Assembly: GCF_905220565.1 (NCBI RefSeq) | Contig: NC_059414.1 | Coordinates: 13,328,001 to 13,392,000, forward strand | Source of the DNA: Melitaea cinxia | Taxonomy: Eukaryota > Arthropoda > Insecta > Lepidoptera > Nymphalidae | Direction: 5' to 3' | Length of the DNA: 64,000 nt | In this document: in pieces, positions 54,580 to 64,000 of the stretch | How the letters are laid out: every line of letters starts with the position of its first letter | How positions within the stretch are numbered: the stretch's first letter is position 1 | Notes under the pieces: generated by a model | Seen by the model: the letters and a program-made list of their open reading frames with translations, nothing else | Told to the model about the DNA's origin: nothing | Databases searched by the model: none | Position numbers and translations under genes: made by a program

Positions 54580-54718
54580 CTAGCTGTGCCCGTCGGTAAG
54601 AGCCTTCGTCAGTAAATGGGCTATCCAACACAACAAAAAATTTACAATTCGAACAAGTAATTCTTGAATTCGCGCCTTTAATTACAAGAAACTTTTCAGC
54701 TTTATAATATTAATATGT
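54580..54718 (-). mobile_element. Short Helitron (GGGCTATC family)
   Basis: Plus-strand ACTAGCTGTGCCCGTCGG at the 3' terminus (CTAG 54580-54583), then GTAAATGGGCTATCCAACAC and TTTTCAGCTTTATAATATTA. Confidence 0.6.
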
Positions 54719-55239
54719 ATAGGTAAGTTGCTAATAGATTTTATCAGCAAGATGTATCGGTAAGAGGTTAAGCCTCAACTACAACTTTTAAATTCAAAGG
54801 TACAAACCTGTGAAACAGGGCCTTAACGCTTTTTCTATTTTTTTAACTCATTTTCGAAACAATTTTAACAAAAATGTATTTCAAATTGAACCATTAAATC
54901 CACGAATAACTGCGGTCAAACTATTTTTCCGGCTTTATGCGATGAACATATTAGTCAAATCAAATCATTCATATACGTTAGATTAAATTGAAGTGTTTGT
55001 GCCCATTAAATTAAATTTTCTTCGATAACTGTAATTAATTATAATTGATGGGATACATTCATCTTCCGATAAGGTTAATTCTGTATCAAGACTTGTTTCT
55101 ACTCGATGTGTTTACGTACTAATATCTAAATGCTACGACCTTGTGTCTGAGAAGTCTCCGGCCCATTTAGCGTTCACTTTTGATCTAAAAATATTATACC
55201 ACTGACAGAATTTCTAATACTTTATATCTATTATCGTCA
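54719..55239. other. Intron DNA
   Basis: No feature recognised. Confidence 0.45.
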
Positions 55240-55522
55240 ATATGTATAGTAAAAATATAAATGTAATATGTTTGCGCGCGCTAAACTCAGAAACGGCTTA
55301 TCCGATTTAGATGCGCTTCACTAGTATGTTGTGGTAAGTTTCACGTAACAATTAGTGTTCGTTTTATGTCAATCGGTTCATAAATAAAAAAGTTACGTCA
55401 ATTTAAAGAATCACGTTGAACATGTAAATAGCCAAACGTCGGTGTTTAAATTAAAAGATATATAAAAAAAAACGCTCTCCAAAGTCACCATTCCACGCGG
55501 ACGAAGTCGTGGGCACAGCTAG
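55240..55522 (+). mobile_element. Helitron family I, plus-strand copy
   Basis: GCGCGCTAAACTCAGAAACG, TATGTCAATCGGTTCATAAA, then hairpin CCACG/CGGACGAAGT/CGTGG followed by GCACAGCTAG|T (CTAG 55519-55522). The hairpin stem is perfect (5 bp). The 5' end is approximate. It stops only about 110 bp before exon B. Confidence 0.7.
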
Positions 55523-55634
55523 TTTGAATTAAATATAATAACGATAAACCGTAATTCTCTTCAATCGATTTACACTACTATGCTTTATGTTCTTGTAAGA
55601 TTCATTAAAAAAAGTTCTATTTGTTATTAAACAG

Positions 55635-55774
55635 AATTTGGACAACTGGAAGTCATCGAGACGGAAGCGCGTCGAACACATCATAGAGCGTTGCGTGGAG
55701 GTGCGACGCTTCGAAAACGAGACGCACCAGCCGAGAGGCAAATCGAAGACCTTCAACGAGATGCTGGAAGAACG
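55635..55774 (+). CDS. Coding exon B of the same host gene (LMO7/LIMCH1-like, smallish candidate)
   Basis: 140 bp between acceptor TTGTTATTAAACAG and donor GAACG|GTGAGT. It starts in phase 0, matching the end of exon A, and leaves in phase 2. Peptide: NLDNWKSSRRKR at the start, then a charged helix (HIIERCVEVRRFENE), and KSKTFNEMLEER at the end. The spacing of the DNWK...RR and KTF...E..EER blocks resembles the DUF4757 region of LMO7/LIMCH1 (where KNRR and KTYREIVEEK blocks occur). No other copy in the window, GC-rich third positions, conserved-looking composition: a real exon. Later exons (PDZ/LIM if the assignment is right) must lie beyond the window. Confidence 0.78.
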
Positions 55775-56383
55775 GTGAGTACCTTCGATATAAGAAATAT
55801 TTGGTTTGAAATGACATACTTAAAGAAACGTAACAAAGTAAGGAACAAAGCTTAAACTGACATACAGACAATACATATTAAAAAATAAGTAATTGATGAT
55901 TTTAAATACGGAAAGCAAAGATGTAATGTAAGCTTAACTAGAAAAGGCACACTTCTACAGTATAAAGATGTTTATTACTATGATGGTTTTAAAACACTTA
56001 GTAATATGAAAATGTATTCCTATTTCCCTTGGTCACTCCATGACTTGAGAACGATTTGAATGATTTTATTCGCCTTTTTTATTTTTCTGATGTATGTAGG
56101 TTTTAAAGTATATACAATTGAGAAAACTGCTAAGAGAAATGAAAAAAATATGTATATTAAAAAACCTCGAGGATTATTAAAAATTCAAGCGTTTAACAGT
56201 TCGCTAGGAAGGGGGTCTGTCGGACCCGCTATAAGCTAGTTACCCATATTTTTGATTTTATGTATTTTTCATATATATCAAAATAAAGTTATAACTGTAT
56301 CTTCAATTAAAAGTACAAGGAAATCACAATTAAATTAATACGATAATTACACTTTGAACTGTTTTCAACTTAATATATAAACA
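55775..56383. other. Intron DNA
   Basis: Downstream of exon B; nothing recognised. Confidence 0.45.
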
Positions 56384-56622
56384 CTAGCTGAGCCCGCAAA
56401 CGTTGTTTTGCCATATACGTTATTTAAGTTAAAGTTTGTTAAGTTTAAGTTTGTTTTATTTTAGTTAATCACTTCCCCCCTTATAGCTTAGAGGTATGAA
56501 AAATAGATGTTGGCCGATTCTCAAACCTACCCGATATGCATACAAAATTTCATAAAAATCGGCCCAGCCGTTTCGGAGGAGTTATGATAACTAACATTGT
56601 GACGCGAGAATTTTATGTAGAA
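56384..56622 (-). mobile_element. Helitron family G, copy 4
   Basis: Plus-strand ACTAGCTGAGCCCGCAAACG (CTAG 56384-56387), hairpin GGCAAAACAACGTTTGC, interior ATTCTCAAACCTACCCGATA; 5' end near TGTAGAA is degraded. Confidence 0.75.
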
Positions 56623-57003
56623 TATTACTATATACTGTCGTTTTACGCAATGTTCTTGTTATAAATCAAAATTGCTATGATGAAACCTTACAACTAAATT
56701 TAACTTACAAATTAGTTTCTCAACTTAAACACCGAATGCTCAAGTCAGAAGTTAATTATATAGGGTATACCGATCTCAGAATTCGTTTTTGGTATATCAA
56801 TCATTCTCAAACACTTTGTTATTATACATTTATTGCGTTATCCCATTAGCGATCAGCTATGGTATGTAATTTGATACGTTTTTTTGCACCTTGACAAACA
56901 TTTGTTATAACAATCGTGTAATTTAGTCTTTCTTTGAGTGCATCGTTAGTGCCTTGCGTAATTTCGTTTGGAATTAATGAACTTTAAAATGTTATTTTCG
57001 ATA
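56623..57003. other. Intron DNA
   Basis: No feature recognised. Confidence 0.4.
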
Positions 57004-57105
57004 CGATTCAGCCTGTAACATCCCACTGCTGGGCATAGGCTTCTCTCCCCATGTAGAAGGATTGGAGCTTAATCTACAATGCTCCTCTGCGGGTTGGTGG
57101 ATAAA
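57004..57105 (-). repeat. Metulj-like SINE, 3' fragment
   Basis: Complement of the tail: TTCAGCCTGTAACATCCCAC, TGCTGGGCATAGGCTTCTC, GAGCTTAATC; faces the full copy just downstream. Confidence 0.65.
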
Positions 57106-57142
57106 AATATAATGTTTAATTTCTACTTTTTATATAGTTAGT

Positions 57143-57481
57143 GCCGCGTTGGCGCAACGGTTACAGCCATGGATTGTACCTGTTGCGTTGGCGGTTGTGG
57201 GTTCGATTCCCGCTCATGACTAACATTTGTATTGGCCATACAGGTGTTTGCCTGGTCTGGGTGTTTGTGCAGTCCTTGTGGGCCTACCCACCGTGCCTCG
57301 GAGAGCACGTTAAGCCGTCGGTCCCGGTTGTTATCATGTACACCTGATAGCGATCGTTACTCGTAGTAGGGAATATATCCGCCAACCTGCATTGGAGCAG
57401 CGTGGTGGATTAAGCTCTGATCCTTCTCCTACATGGGGAAAGAGGCCTATGCCCAATAGTGGGATATTACAGGCTGAAGCG
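57143..57481 (+). mobile_element. Metulj-like SINE, best-preserved copy
   Basis: Head GCCGCGTTGGCGCAACGG (A box region) and GGGTTCGATTCCCGC (B box), full body and AGGCCTATGCCCAATAGTGG tail ending CAGGCTGAAGCG. Flanked by a perfect 12 bp duplication TATATAGTTAGT (57131-57142 and 57482-57493). Young insertion. Confidence 0.9.
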
Positions 57482-57670
57482 TATATAGTTAGTACCTGGG
57501 TGACTGAGCTTAGCTCGGTATTTTTAGTAAATCGCGTTTTTTGAATAAATACGAGTTACATATTGATATCATATGAATAATATTTTTCGATTTTACCGAC
57601 ATAATGATAAAAAATATGGACTGGTAATTTAAATAAAAAAATCATGAGTGCAATTAAAAAGGAAAAAATT

Positions 57671-57790
57671 CTAGCTATATCGATTTATCGTCCCTGAAAT
57701 CCCCTGCATACTAAATTTCATGAGAATCGTTGGAGCTGTTTCCGAGATTCAGATTATATATACAAGAATTGCTCGTTTAATAGTATTAGA
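57671..57790 (-). mobile_element. 120 bp Helitron
   Basis: Minus strand: 5' TCTAATACTATTAAACGAGC at 57790 (next base T on the plus strand), interior AATCTCGGAAACAGCTCC, and 3' CGATAAATCGATATAGCTAG (CTAG 57671-57674). Confidence 0.65.
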
Positions 57791-58059
57791 TTTACTTTTT
57801 GTGATTTCCTCGTGAAAGTGATATAAGTGACTTGTTATGTTATGACAAGACTAATTATCACAAAAATATGTACATTTTATTAAGAGACTCAAGTGAAGGT
57901 ATCAGACATATACAATATACATGTTTAAAACTTACATTAATTAAATTAATTATGATACAATTTAAAAGAAAAATTACAAATTTAGATCAATATATTGTAA
58001 CCTAAAGGAGGAAGGTTAAAATCATTGTCTTGAGATAACAAAAGACGTGAAGTGAACAT
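57791..58059. other. Intron DNA
   Basis: No feature recognised. Confidence 0.4.
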
Positions 58060-58175
58060 AACTCAAATTTCAAAAGGAAATCAACTTTCGTTTCGTCACG
58101 AGCGAGTTGATCGGTGTCGGTTACGTCCGTCGCGCTCGGTGGCCGGCGGTATACTGATCGAATTACGAGCGTCCA
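58060..58175 (+). promoter_or_regulatory. Possible alternative first exon / promoter island (weak)
   Basis: CpG-rich, non-repetitive island (GTCACGAGCGAGTTGATCGG, ACGTCCGTCGCGCTCGGTGG, GATCGAATTACGAGCG) ending at CGTCCAG|GTGACTTG. Downstream of exon B, so it could start a shorter isoform. No TATA box or unmistakable initiator. Confidence 0.28.
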
Positions 58176-58429
58176 GGTGACTTGTCTATGCTTTTGTTGA
58201 AAGTTTTTTTTTAAAATAAATTCGCTTATGTCATATGTGGGTAACTTATACCTTCTACCTTACTAATAAACGGTTAAATTTGATAGGAAGTAAGAAAGGA
58301 AAATAATTCAAATAACTTTATCCCACTGCTGGGCACATGTACTTTTATAAGGAGTCAGATTGAAGGTAAAATTTTGTTATTTTTTTTTCATGTAATGTTA
58401 AAAAAGTTACTCTCTATTTGGGAAAACCT
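58176..58429. other. Intron DNA
   Basis: A scrap TTATCCCACTGCTGGGCAC at 58318 is a SINE tail remnant. Nothing else. Confidence 0.35.
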
Positions 58430-58485
58430 ATAATATCTGTTAGATAGTACTAAGCCACGCGAACGACGTCGCAAGCATTAGCTAG
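58430..58485 (+). mobile_element. Helitron 3' terminus
   Basis: CCACGCGAACGACGTCGC then AAGCATTAGCTAG|T (CTAG 58482-58485); hairpin weakened by mutation. Confidence 0.5.
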
Positions 58486-59154
58486 TATTTATCAGCCTAA
58501 ATATATAGCAAGTAAAGCCGTATAAGTCAATATAGTATCTTAAAGTTCTGTTAGATGAGGAAAAGGTCAGTGACATTATCTCTTGCTATTTATGCCAATC
58601 CGATGAAGCGTTGAGACGTGAAAGCAGAACAAACAAACGGACATACAGAATCATTCTTCGTAATCATTATTTCGTTTTATTCATTACGTAAACTGCTTTG
58701 ATAGGCGTTGACGAGCAAATTGTATCGTAATTAAAACATAATCCGACAAATTAAAATCAGTCGTGTGCTAAGAAACAAATATTAGGTAACAATGAGTTCT
58801 TCGAAACTAGATTGCTTTATAAAAGTATTGCACTTAAAAATATAATAAATTTAGTTCCATTTAGGCCTTATAAAATACAAATAGGAACACGTAATAATAA
58901 TAATAATTATTATTTATTTATTTTGCCAGAATATGGTATACAGGTTGTCAAATTTAATAGTTAGCCAACATATTGTAAGTTAACAAATAAAAGCCTCACT
59001 CAACAGGTCTCAGTAGAACGAGAATTCTATACCTAACGTATCCTTCCTTACTACCTTACCTTACTACCGTAACTTAGCGTATCTTGTATGATATTCGTAT
59101 ATTTATATATATGTATAAACTCTATGAATATTAATGAAAAAAAGATAATAACAA
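58486..59154. other. AT-rich DNA
   Basis: (AAT)n near 58893-58910; no other feature recognised. Confidence 0.4.
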
Positions 59155-59340
59155 GTGTGTTTTAGACCACACGACTGAAGTAAAACTTACGAAACGTAAC
59201 TCTCTCTCTCTATCTTCACTAACTTATATCTCCCTCTCAACTTACGTTCGCCTCGCCCGATCACTCTTTTTGTAACGCTCTCGTTACGAATTCATCTCTC
59301 TCGCAAAGAACTTTTACTTTAGTGTACACTCGTTTTTGTT
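59155..59340 (+). mobile_element. MITE family B, copy with both ends
   Basis: GTGTGTTTTAGACCACACG and CTGAAGTAAAAC at the left; TTTTACTTTAGTGTACACTC and GTTTTT at the right as its inverted counterpart. Interior TCGCCTCGCCCGATCACTC. Confidence 0.6.
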
Positions 59341-59667
59341 TTTTGACATTTGATTTGCCGGCACTATTACAAGCTGCTACATATAAATCTTAGTATAAGG
59401 TAATTATAATTTAAGTTTAGTATGCCAATGAAACCGTATAAGGCATCGCTATCATATACGATAAAAAGCTAAAATTCAAAGAAAGTCAGCAAAAAATTGG
59501 TTGGTTCTGTTTGTTTAGTAAATACCTACTAATTGTGTAACACGCAAATTCCTTCGAATGAACAAACATCCGCAGTTTATTAAACATCACTTGCTGGAAT
59601 GGGCTAAACGAACGGACAGACTCGTTTTGTGCGGTATAATTGTAGTAGGCCTTATAAATTATCATTA
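59341..59667. other. Intron-like DNA
   Basis: No feature recognised. Confidence 0.4.
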
Positions 59668-59985
59668 CGGCCTATACGGTCCACAGCTGGACACAGACCT
59701 CCACAAGTTTACGCCTAAAATAACGTGAACTCATGTGTTTTGCCCATAGTCACCACGCTGGGCAGGTTGGTGACCGCAGTACTTTGTCGCACCGAAGACG
59801 CTGCTGCCCGTCTTCGGCCTGTGTATTTTAAAGCCAGCAGTTGGATGGCTATCCCGCCACCTGTCGACTTTTCAAGTTCCAAGGTGGTAGTGGAACTGTG
59901 TTATCCCTTAGTCGCCTCTTACGACACCCACGGGAAGAGAGGAGGTGGCTATATTATTTAGTACCGTAGCCACACAGTACACTTA
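59668..59985 (-). repeat. LINE 3'-end family A, near-complete (minus)
   Basis: TATACGGTCCACAGCTGGAC, GAAGACGCTGCTGCCCGTCT, CACCCACGGGAAGAGAGG, TACCGTAGCCACACAGTAC; a 78-codon frame across it is not a gene. Confidence 0.78.
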
Positions 59986-60011
59986 TAAATCATTAGTTAA
60001 TTCTTTCTTTG

Positions 60012-60130
60012 ACGAGGCGTTGGCGCAATTGTCGCAGCATTGGTTTGTGACTGATGCGCTGGCGGTTGCGGGTTTGATCCCCGCACATGACAAACATTTG
60101 TATTGGCCTATAGGTGTTTGAAATAGACTG
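60012..60130 (+). repeat. Metulj-like SINE, 5' half
   Basis: GACGAGGCGTTGGCGCAATT head, GGGTTTGATCCCCGC B box (one change), ATTTGTATTGGCC; body stops near 60120. Confidence 0.65.
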
Positions 60131-60964
60131 AACGTTTGTGCTTGTGTATTGTGTGTGTTTCCAGACCAGATACGTATCTAGATCAGATAAAACTAAGAAT
60201 AATCATTTTGAAGTCCAATTAATAGAGTATTTCTGTCTTACAAAAATATCGAAGTCTTGCTAAATGAATATCAATGTACGTAAAGTACATAATACCTATA
60301 TATTTGTGTTCATACTTCACGCTTCTTTCTATCTCTTTATTTACATCTCTCTCTTTCAAACATAAGGCCTTTGAACTATCGTCTCAACCAAGCTATTTTC
60401 TCATAGGAAACCGCATCTCTCTAAGACACGGTTGGTCACAGTGACTCGTCTGTCAACCGCAATTAGGTCAAGCGGGACTATTTAGTTGTTATTGATAAAC
60501 TAATTAATTACTTTAATAGACTACATTTGTTTATATTATTGACATACAAATCGTTCTCTTATTCCCAAGATCTTCTTTTAGTCAACAGTCGACTGTACTA
60601 AAAGTGCACATAAATATTACTCTCATAAATATTACTCCATCACTTTACCTTTATTGTGATAGCTTTTTGTAGGCGTATAATTATCAAATAATGAATACAA
60701 ATGCCGATGTACATTATGAGTTTTCTGCCATGTACACGCGTTCCATGATAACTATTGTTTACTTTCGTATCGATAGTTAAGTGTGTGAAAATAAATATAA
60801 CATTATATTCGAGTTTTTAGTTCATTCATAGTTCACTGATAATGATTTCAACAGATCTTTAGGTTGTTCGACTCATAACTGCGTTCTTTCTAATGGATGA
60901 TTCTGTAGGTGTTAATAGATCAAGTTCTTTGTGTAAAATAAAGTTCCTAGCCCTATTTAAATTT
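60131..60964. other. Intron-like DNA
   Basis: No feature recognised. Confidence 0.45.
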
Positions 60965-61312
60965 CATCATCATCATCATCATCATCATCACTTCAGCCTA
61001 TCGTAGTCCACTGCTGGACATAGGTACAAGTTCGCGGCTAAAATGGCGTGAACTCATGTGTTTTGCCCATAGTCACCACGCTGGGCAGGCGGGTTGGTGA
61101 CGGCAGGGCTGGCTTTGTCGCACCGAACACGCTGCTGCCCGTCTTCGACCTGTGTATTTCTACGCCATTTGGATTGTTATCCCGCCATCGGTCGGCTTTT
61201 TAAGTTCCAAGGTGGTAGTGGAACTGTGTTATCCCTTAGTCGCCTCTTACGACAGCCACGGGAAGAGAGGGAGTAGCTATATTCTCTACTGCCGTAGCCG
61301 CGCAGCTTCAAG
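60965..61312 (-). repeat. LINE 3'-end family A with (ATC)n tail (minus)
   Basis: Begins with a (CAT)n run at 60966-60991, then ACTTCAGCCTATCGTAGTCC through the whole family A unit to TACTGCCGTAGCCGCGCAG. Confidence 0.8.
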
Positions 61313-63040
61313 AAATTGACTTTGTCTTAATATACGACCTACACTGGCAACGTACTTTTGTTTACCGTCCAATGCAATTTTTCTTAGCCCTAAAAACGTC
61401 GATAAAGAGGAATATTAATACTAACTGCCGTATACAACTAAATAACCGCATGTGGATACGAAATCTTTTTCTCGTAGAATGTTTTTATTGTAAATTATAG
61501 CCGTGTTTACGTGCTCATCAAAGGTATCATGCGGAACGAGTCTACGAAAGTAAATCGTCTATTTGTGTAACAATTAAATATTTTGTCATTGAATTCTTGT
61601 AATATAATGTCAATGAGTACACAAAAGACGAGTAAGTTATTAATCATTCTCTAGATGATACGTGTAATTACCTCATCTTTCTTATTTCATACATACCATT
61701 CATTTTCATAGCCGATACGATCTTCGTGATTGTTAAAGCTGTATACTATGTTTTGTATCAAATCTGTTCGTGTGGGTTACAATTAATAATCTAGATTTAA
61801 AACAAACACACACACTCCTCCACTAGAAACATTTGTACGATCCATACAAACAATTGTCATTGTGGGATCATCTTTTATTGCAAGCGTAGGTATTACCTCT
61901 AATTGTAAGTTTACTAAACACCGCCATACAAATACTAACCATACAAATATCCATACAAAGAAAGGATTAGTTCATGTGCTTATAATGTAACGCATTATCA
62001 TAACGACACAGCAAATCCCCGGCTCTATATCGAACAATTCTGCGAAATGCGAGTTACGTTTAGCGTAATAAATCCGTAATACCGAGCCTAGGTTCTTTCG
62101 TAATGGCTGCGTTGTTAGCGACATTTAACAGACGCTGTTATTTAATAACATTGTGAAACAATTAATCGTTAACAATTAGCGGTTTTTAGGTTGCGTTAAT
62201 TACTTCTAAATAACTTTAAATTTTATTATGATGCGATGCGCTTTGTGATTATTATTACTGCCGTGGTCCGTTTGTAACGTGCGTACCTGCTTATAGACAC
62301 ATGCATTCTTACATATTTTTTTTACCATTTTATATAAATTTTTAAGGATTCTTACATATATATACGTTCATATTTCATACATATTATTTATGTTGTTTTT
62401 GAACTAAATCGGACAAAAATAATGACAGTTCCACACTTAACAGATTTTTAATCGATAGACAGAGCTTATGAAGTCTAAACTAAAATTTTATAATTATATC
62501 TAGTTAAGCGAAAATTTTACATTTTAATTAATAAAAATACAGTTAAAAAGCTAGAAGGCAAACGAGTTTATTTGTCTGAGTTTATCTTAGCCACCAACTG
62601 TTTTAATTACTTTACGTGCGTTTGATAAAAATAAGTTTTTCTGATACAAAATCAAAAGTAATAATTGAATGCAAACATCACATATGAATGTATGTGGTAA
62701 CGTGTAAGAGCACAAAAAAAAGAAATTACCGCCAACGGCCGCGGTCGCTGCAATTATCTTAATAGTAGATGTGTCATTTATTGAAAACGAAAGTCTTGTC
62801 CACCTGTACGTGTCGTGATTCAACATAAGAAATTATTACTTTATATGTTATTTTGTAAGTTAGATTATATATATATATATATTTCTAACCCGCGTTGTAT
62901 TGCTTACATACCTTAATACCTCGTCTGTTTTCCCTTTTCTTTTAAGAATGGCAAACGCTGGACGGTATCATTTGATTTTAAATAACTACCCTCGTCCATG
63001 ACATCTGCATACACAGGCATTGCGGGGTGAGTTGCCCGTC
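61313..63040. other. AT-rich DNA
   Basis: Short (AT)n near 62867-62882. No gene or repeat I can support; a 79-codon minus-strand frame at 62587-62826 has no recognisable domain. Confidence 0.45.
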
Positions 63041-63044
63041 TTAA

Positions 63045-63334
63045 CACGTTGAACGCCACGGGGGACACCAGTTGAGCCTCACTTGTTCAGTCCATGGGGC
63101 AGTTTAAAAGTTCTTAATTACAAAAATTTTACGATAAGTTTTTATTTCACTACCATACCCATTCTTAATCTTACTTATATTTCCTTACGCTAATATAAAT
63201 TTTCCGAAGTCATATTTTTTAAGTTGACTCTGGCTCACATTCATGTGGTGTACCCCGCGGCAATTGTATGTCGACTACATGGTGTCCCCTATGGCCCAAA
63301 CAGAAACTAAAAAATCAAGCCGGCGTCGTACGTG
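63045..63334. mobile_element. piggyBac-like MITE, complete
   Basis: 290 bp between two TTAA sites (63041-63044 and 63335-63338), with termini CACGTTGAACGCC and, on the complement, CACGTACGACGCC (10 of 13 identical). Inner copies of GGGGGACACC/GGTGTCCCC also face each other. No coding capacity. TTAA duplication plus short inverted ends is the piggyBac signature. Confidence 0.75.
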
Positions 63335-63338
63335 TTAA

Positions 63339-63925
63339 GGACCTAATCGAATGAACTATTTTGTGTCAACTGATTCCGAATAACTGACAAATTTCAAACT
63401 TATCTTTTGGATACATTTTTAAGTAAGTTAACTTTATCAGCAACTTTTGAAACGGGTTATTTAATTTTTTTTAATAATCTACAACAATTTAAACACTAAA
63501 TTTAACAAAAATCAAAAATAATGTTTACAAAAACAGTCATAGCAATGTGGGTGTAACGCACGTTTGAATAAACATTTGAAGCAACAGGAACAAGGCGTTA
63601 CTCAATTGCAACAGATATCGCTTCCGATCGCTTTCTAACGGTCATTAGAGGAGCGATAATTGCTGTCTAGGACTTTCCCTGATCGAAACGTTTGCAACGC
63701 CTAAGCGATGCTAATTACATACTTTAGGACTTAAACTAAAACCACCTAATCAAAGATTCAGGGAACGATTCTGTTGCCTTGATGTTATTACATTGTCTCA
63801 GTGGCGTATGTGACAAACCTTACTTACAGCTCAAGGGCTTGTTTCTCCAGCTGTGGATAAAAGTTATCTTACAAATAAGTTACGGTTAAACTTTAATAGC
63901 AGTTTCACCTTAATGAAGTAATTCA
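63339..63925. other. Intron-like DNA
   Basis: No feature recognised. Confidence 0.45.
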
Positions 63926-64000
63926 AAGCCAGCAGTTAGAGGGTTATCCCGCCATCGGTCGGCTTTTTAAGTTCCAAGGTGGTAGTGGAAATGTGTTATC
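63926..64000 (-). repeat. LINE 3'-end family A, cut by window edge
   Basis: AAAGCCAGCAGTTAGAGGG, ATCCCGCCATCGGTCGGC, AGTTCCAAGGTGGTAGTGG; continues past the window. Confidence 0.75.

Noticed and set aside
59725..59961. 78-codon frame
   Set aside because: Lies wholly inside a LINE 3'-end family A copy.

Overview
This is a eukaryotic, AT-rich window (a rough two-thirds A+T by eye), almost certainly from a lepidopteran (butterfly or moth) chromosome. I base this on the repeat population: tRNA-derived SINEs of the type called Metulj in butterflies, many short Helitrons ending in a hairpin plus CTAG, R1-, CR1- and RTE-like non-LTR retrotransposons, and a Ty3/Gypsy-like LTR element. Nothing bacterial (operons, ribosome binding sites, CRISPR) is present. 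The species cannot be named from sequence alone.

Host coding content is tiny. Two short, GC-richer, plus-strand exons (38725-38925 and 55635-55774) have good splice signals and join in phase across a 16.7 kb intron. They encode a basic, helical, DNWK- and KTF-containing segment that resembles the DUF4757 region of LMO7/LIMCH1 (Drosophila smallish). Most of the window is therefore probably intronic or flanking sequence of one large gene. A few moderately GC-rich islands (31100-31246, 35264-35376, 35640-35755, 58060-58175) may be alternative first exons, but this is weak.

Layout: 0-6.5 kb holds MITEs and SINE-like copies. 6.6-8.6 kb is a 5'-truncated R1-clade retrotransposon with a 15 bp target duplication and an unbroken RT reading frame. 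8.7-25 kb is low-complexity intron-like DNA with scattered SINE, LINE 3'-end and Helitron copies and a tRNA-like Pol III unit. 25.3-25.75 kb is a nearly perfect 228 bp inverted repeat. 26-38 kb holds Metulj, MITE, a hAT-like MITE with a Helitron inside it, and an RTE fragment nested in a SINE-like copy. 38.7 kb is exon A. 40.5-45.5 kb is an apparently full-length CR1-like element with intact ORF1 and ORF2 antisense to the gene. 47.3-51.1 kb is an LTR element with two identical 448 bp LTRs that has lost protease, reverse transcriptase and most of RNase H but keeps gag and integrase. 53.9-54.1 kb is a 67 bp tandem repeat. 55.6 kb is exon B. 56-64 kb is again SINE, LINE 3'-end, Helitron and MITE material.

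The best candidates for something new are the long hairpin (possible hpRNA/endo-siRNA source or fold-back element), the very young gag-integrase-only LTR element (a non-autonomous family whose deletion joint may be a splice joint), and the tRNA-like unit with intact A box, B box and terminator but a non-canonical anticodon loop.
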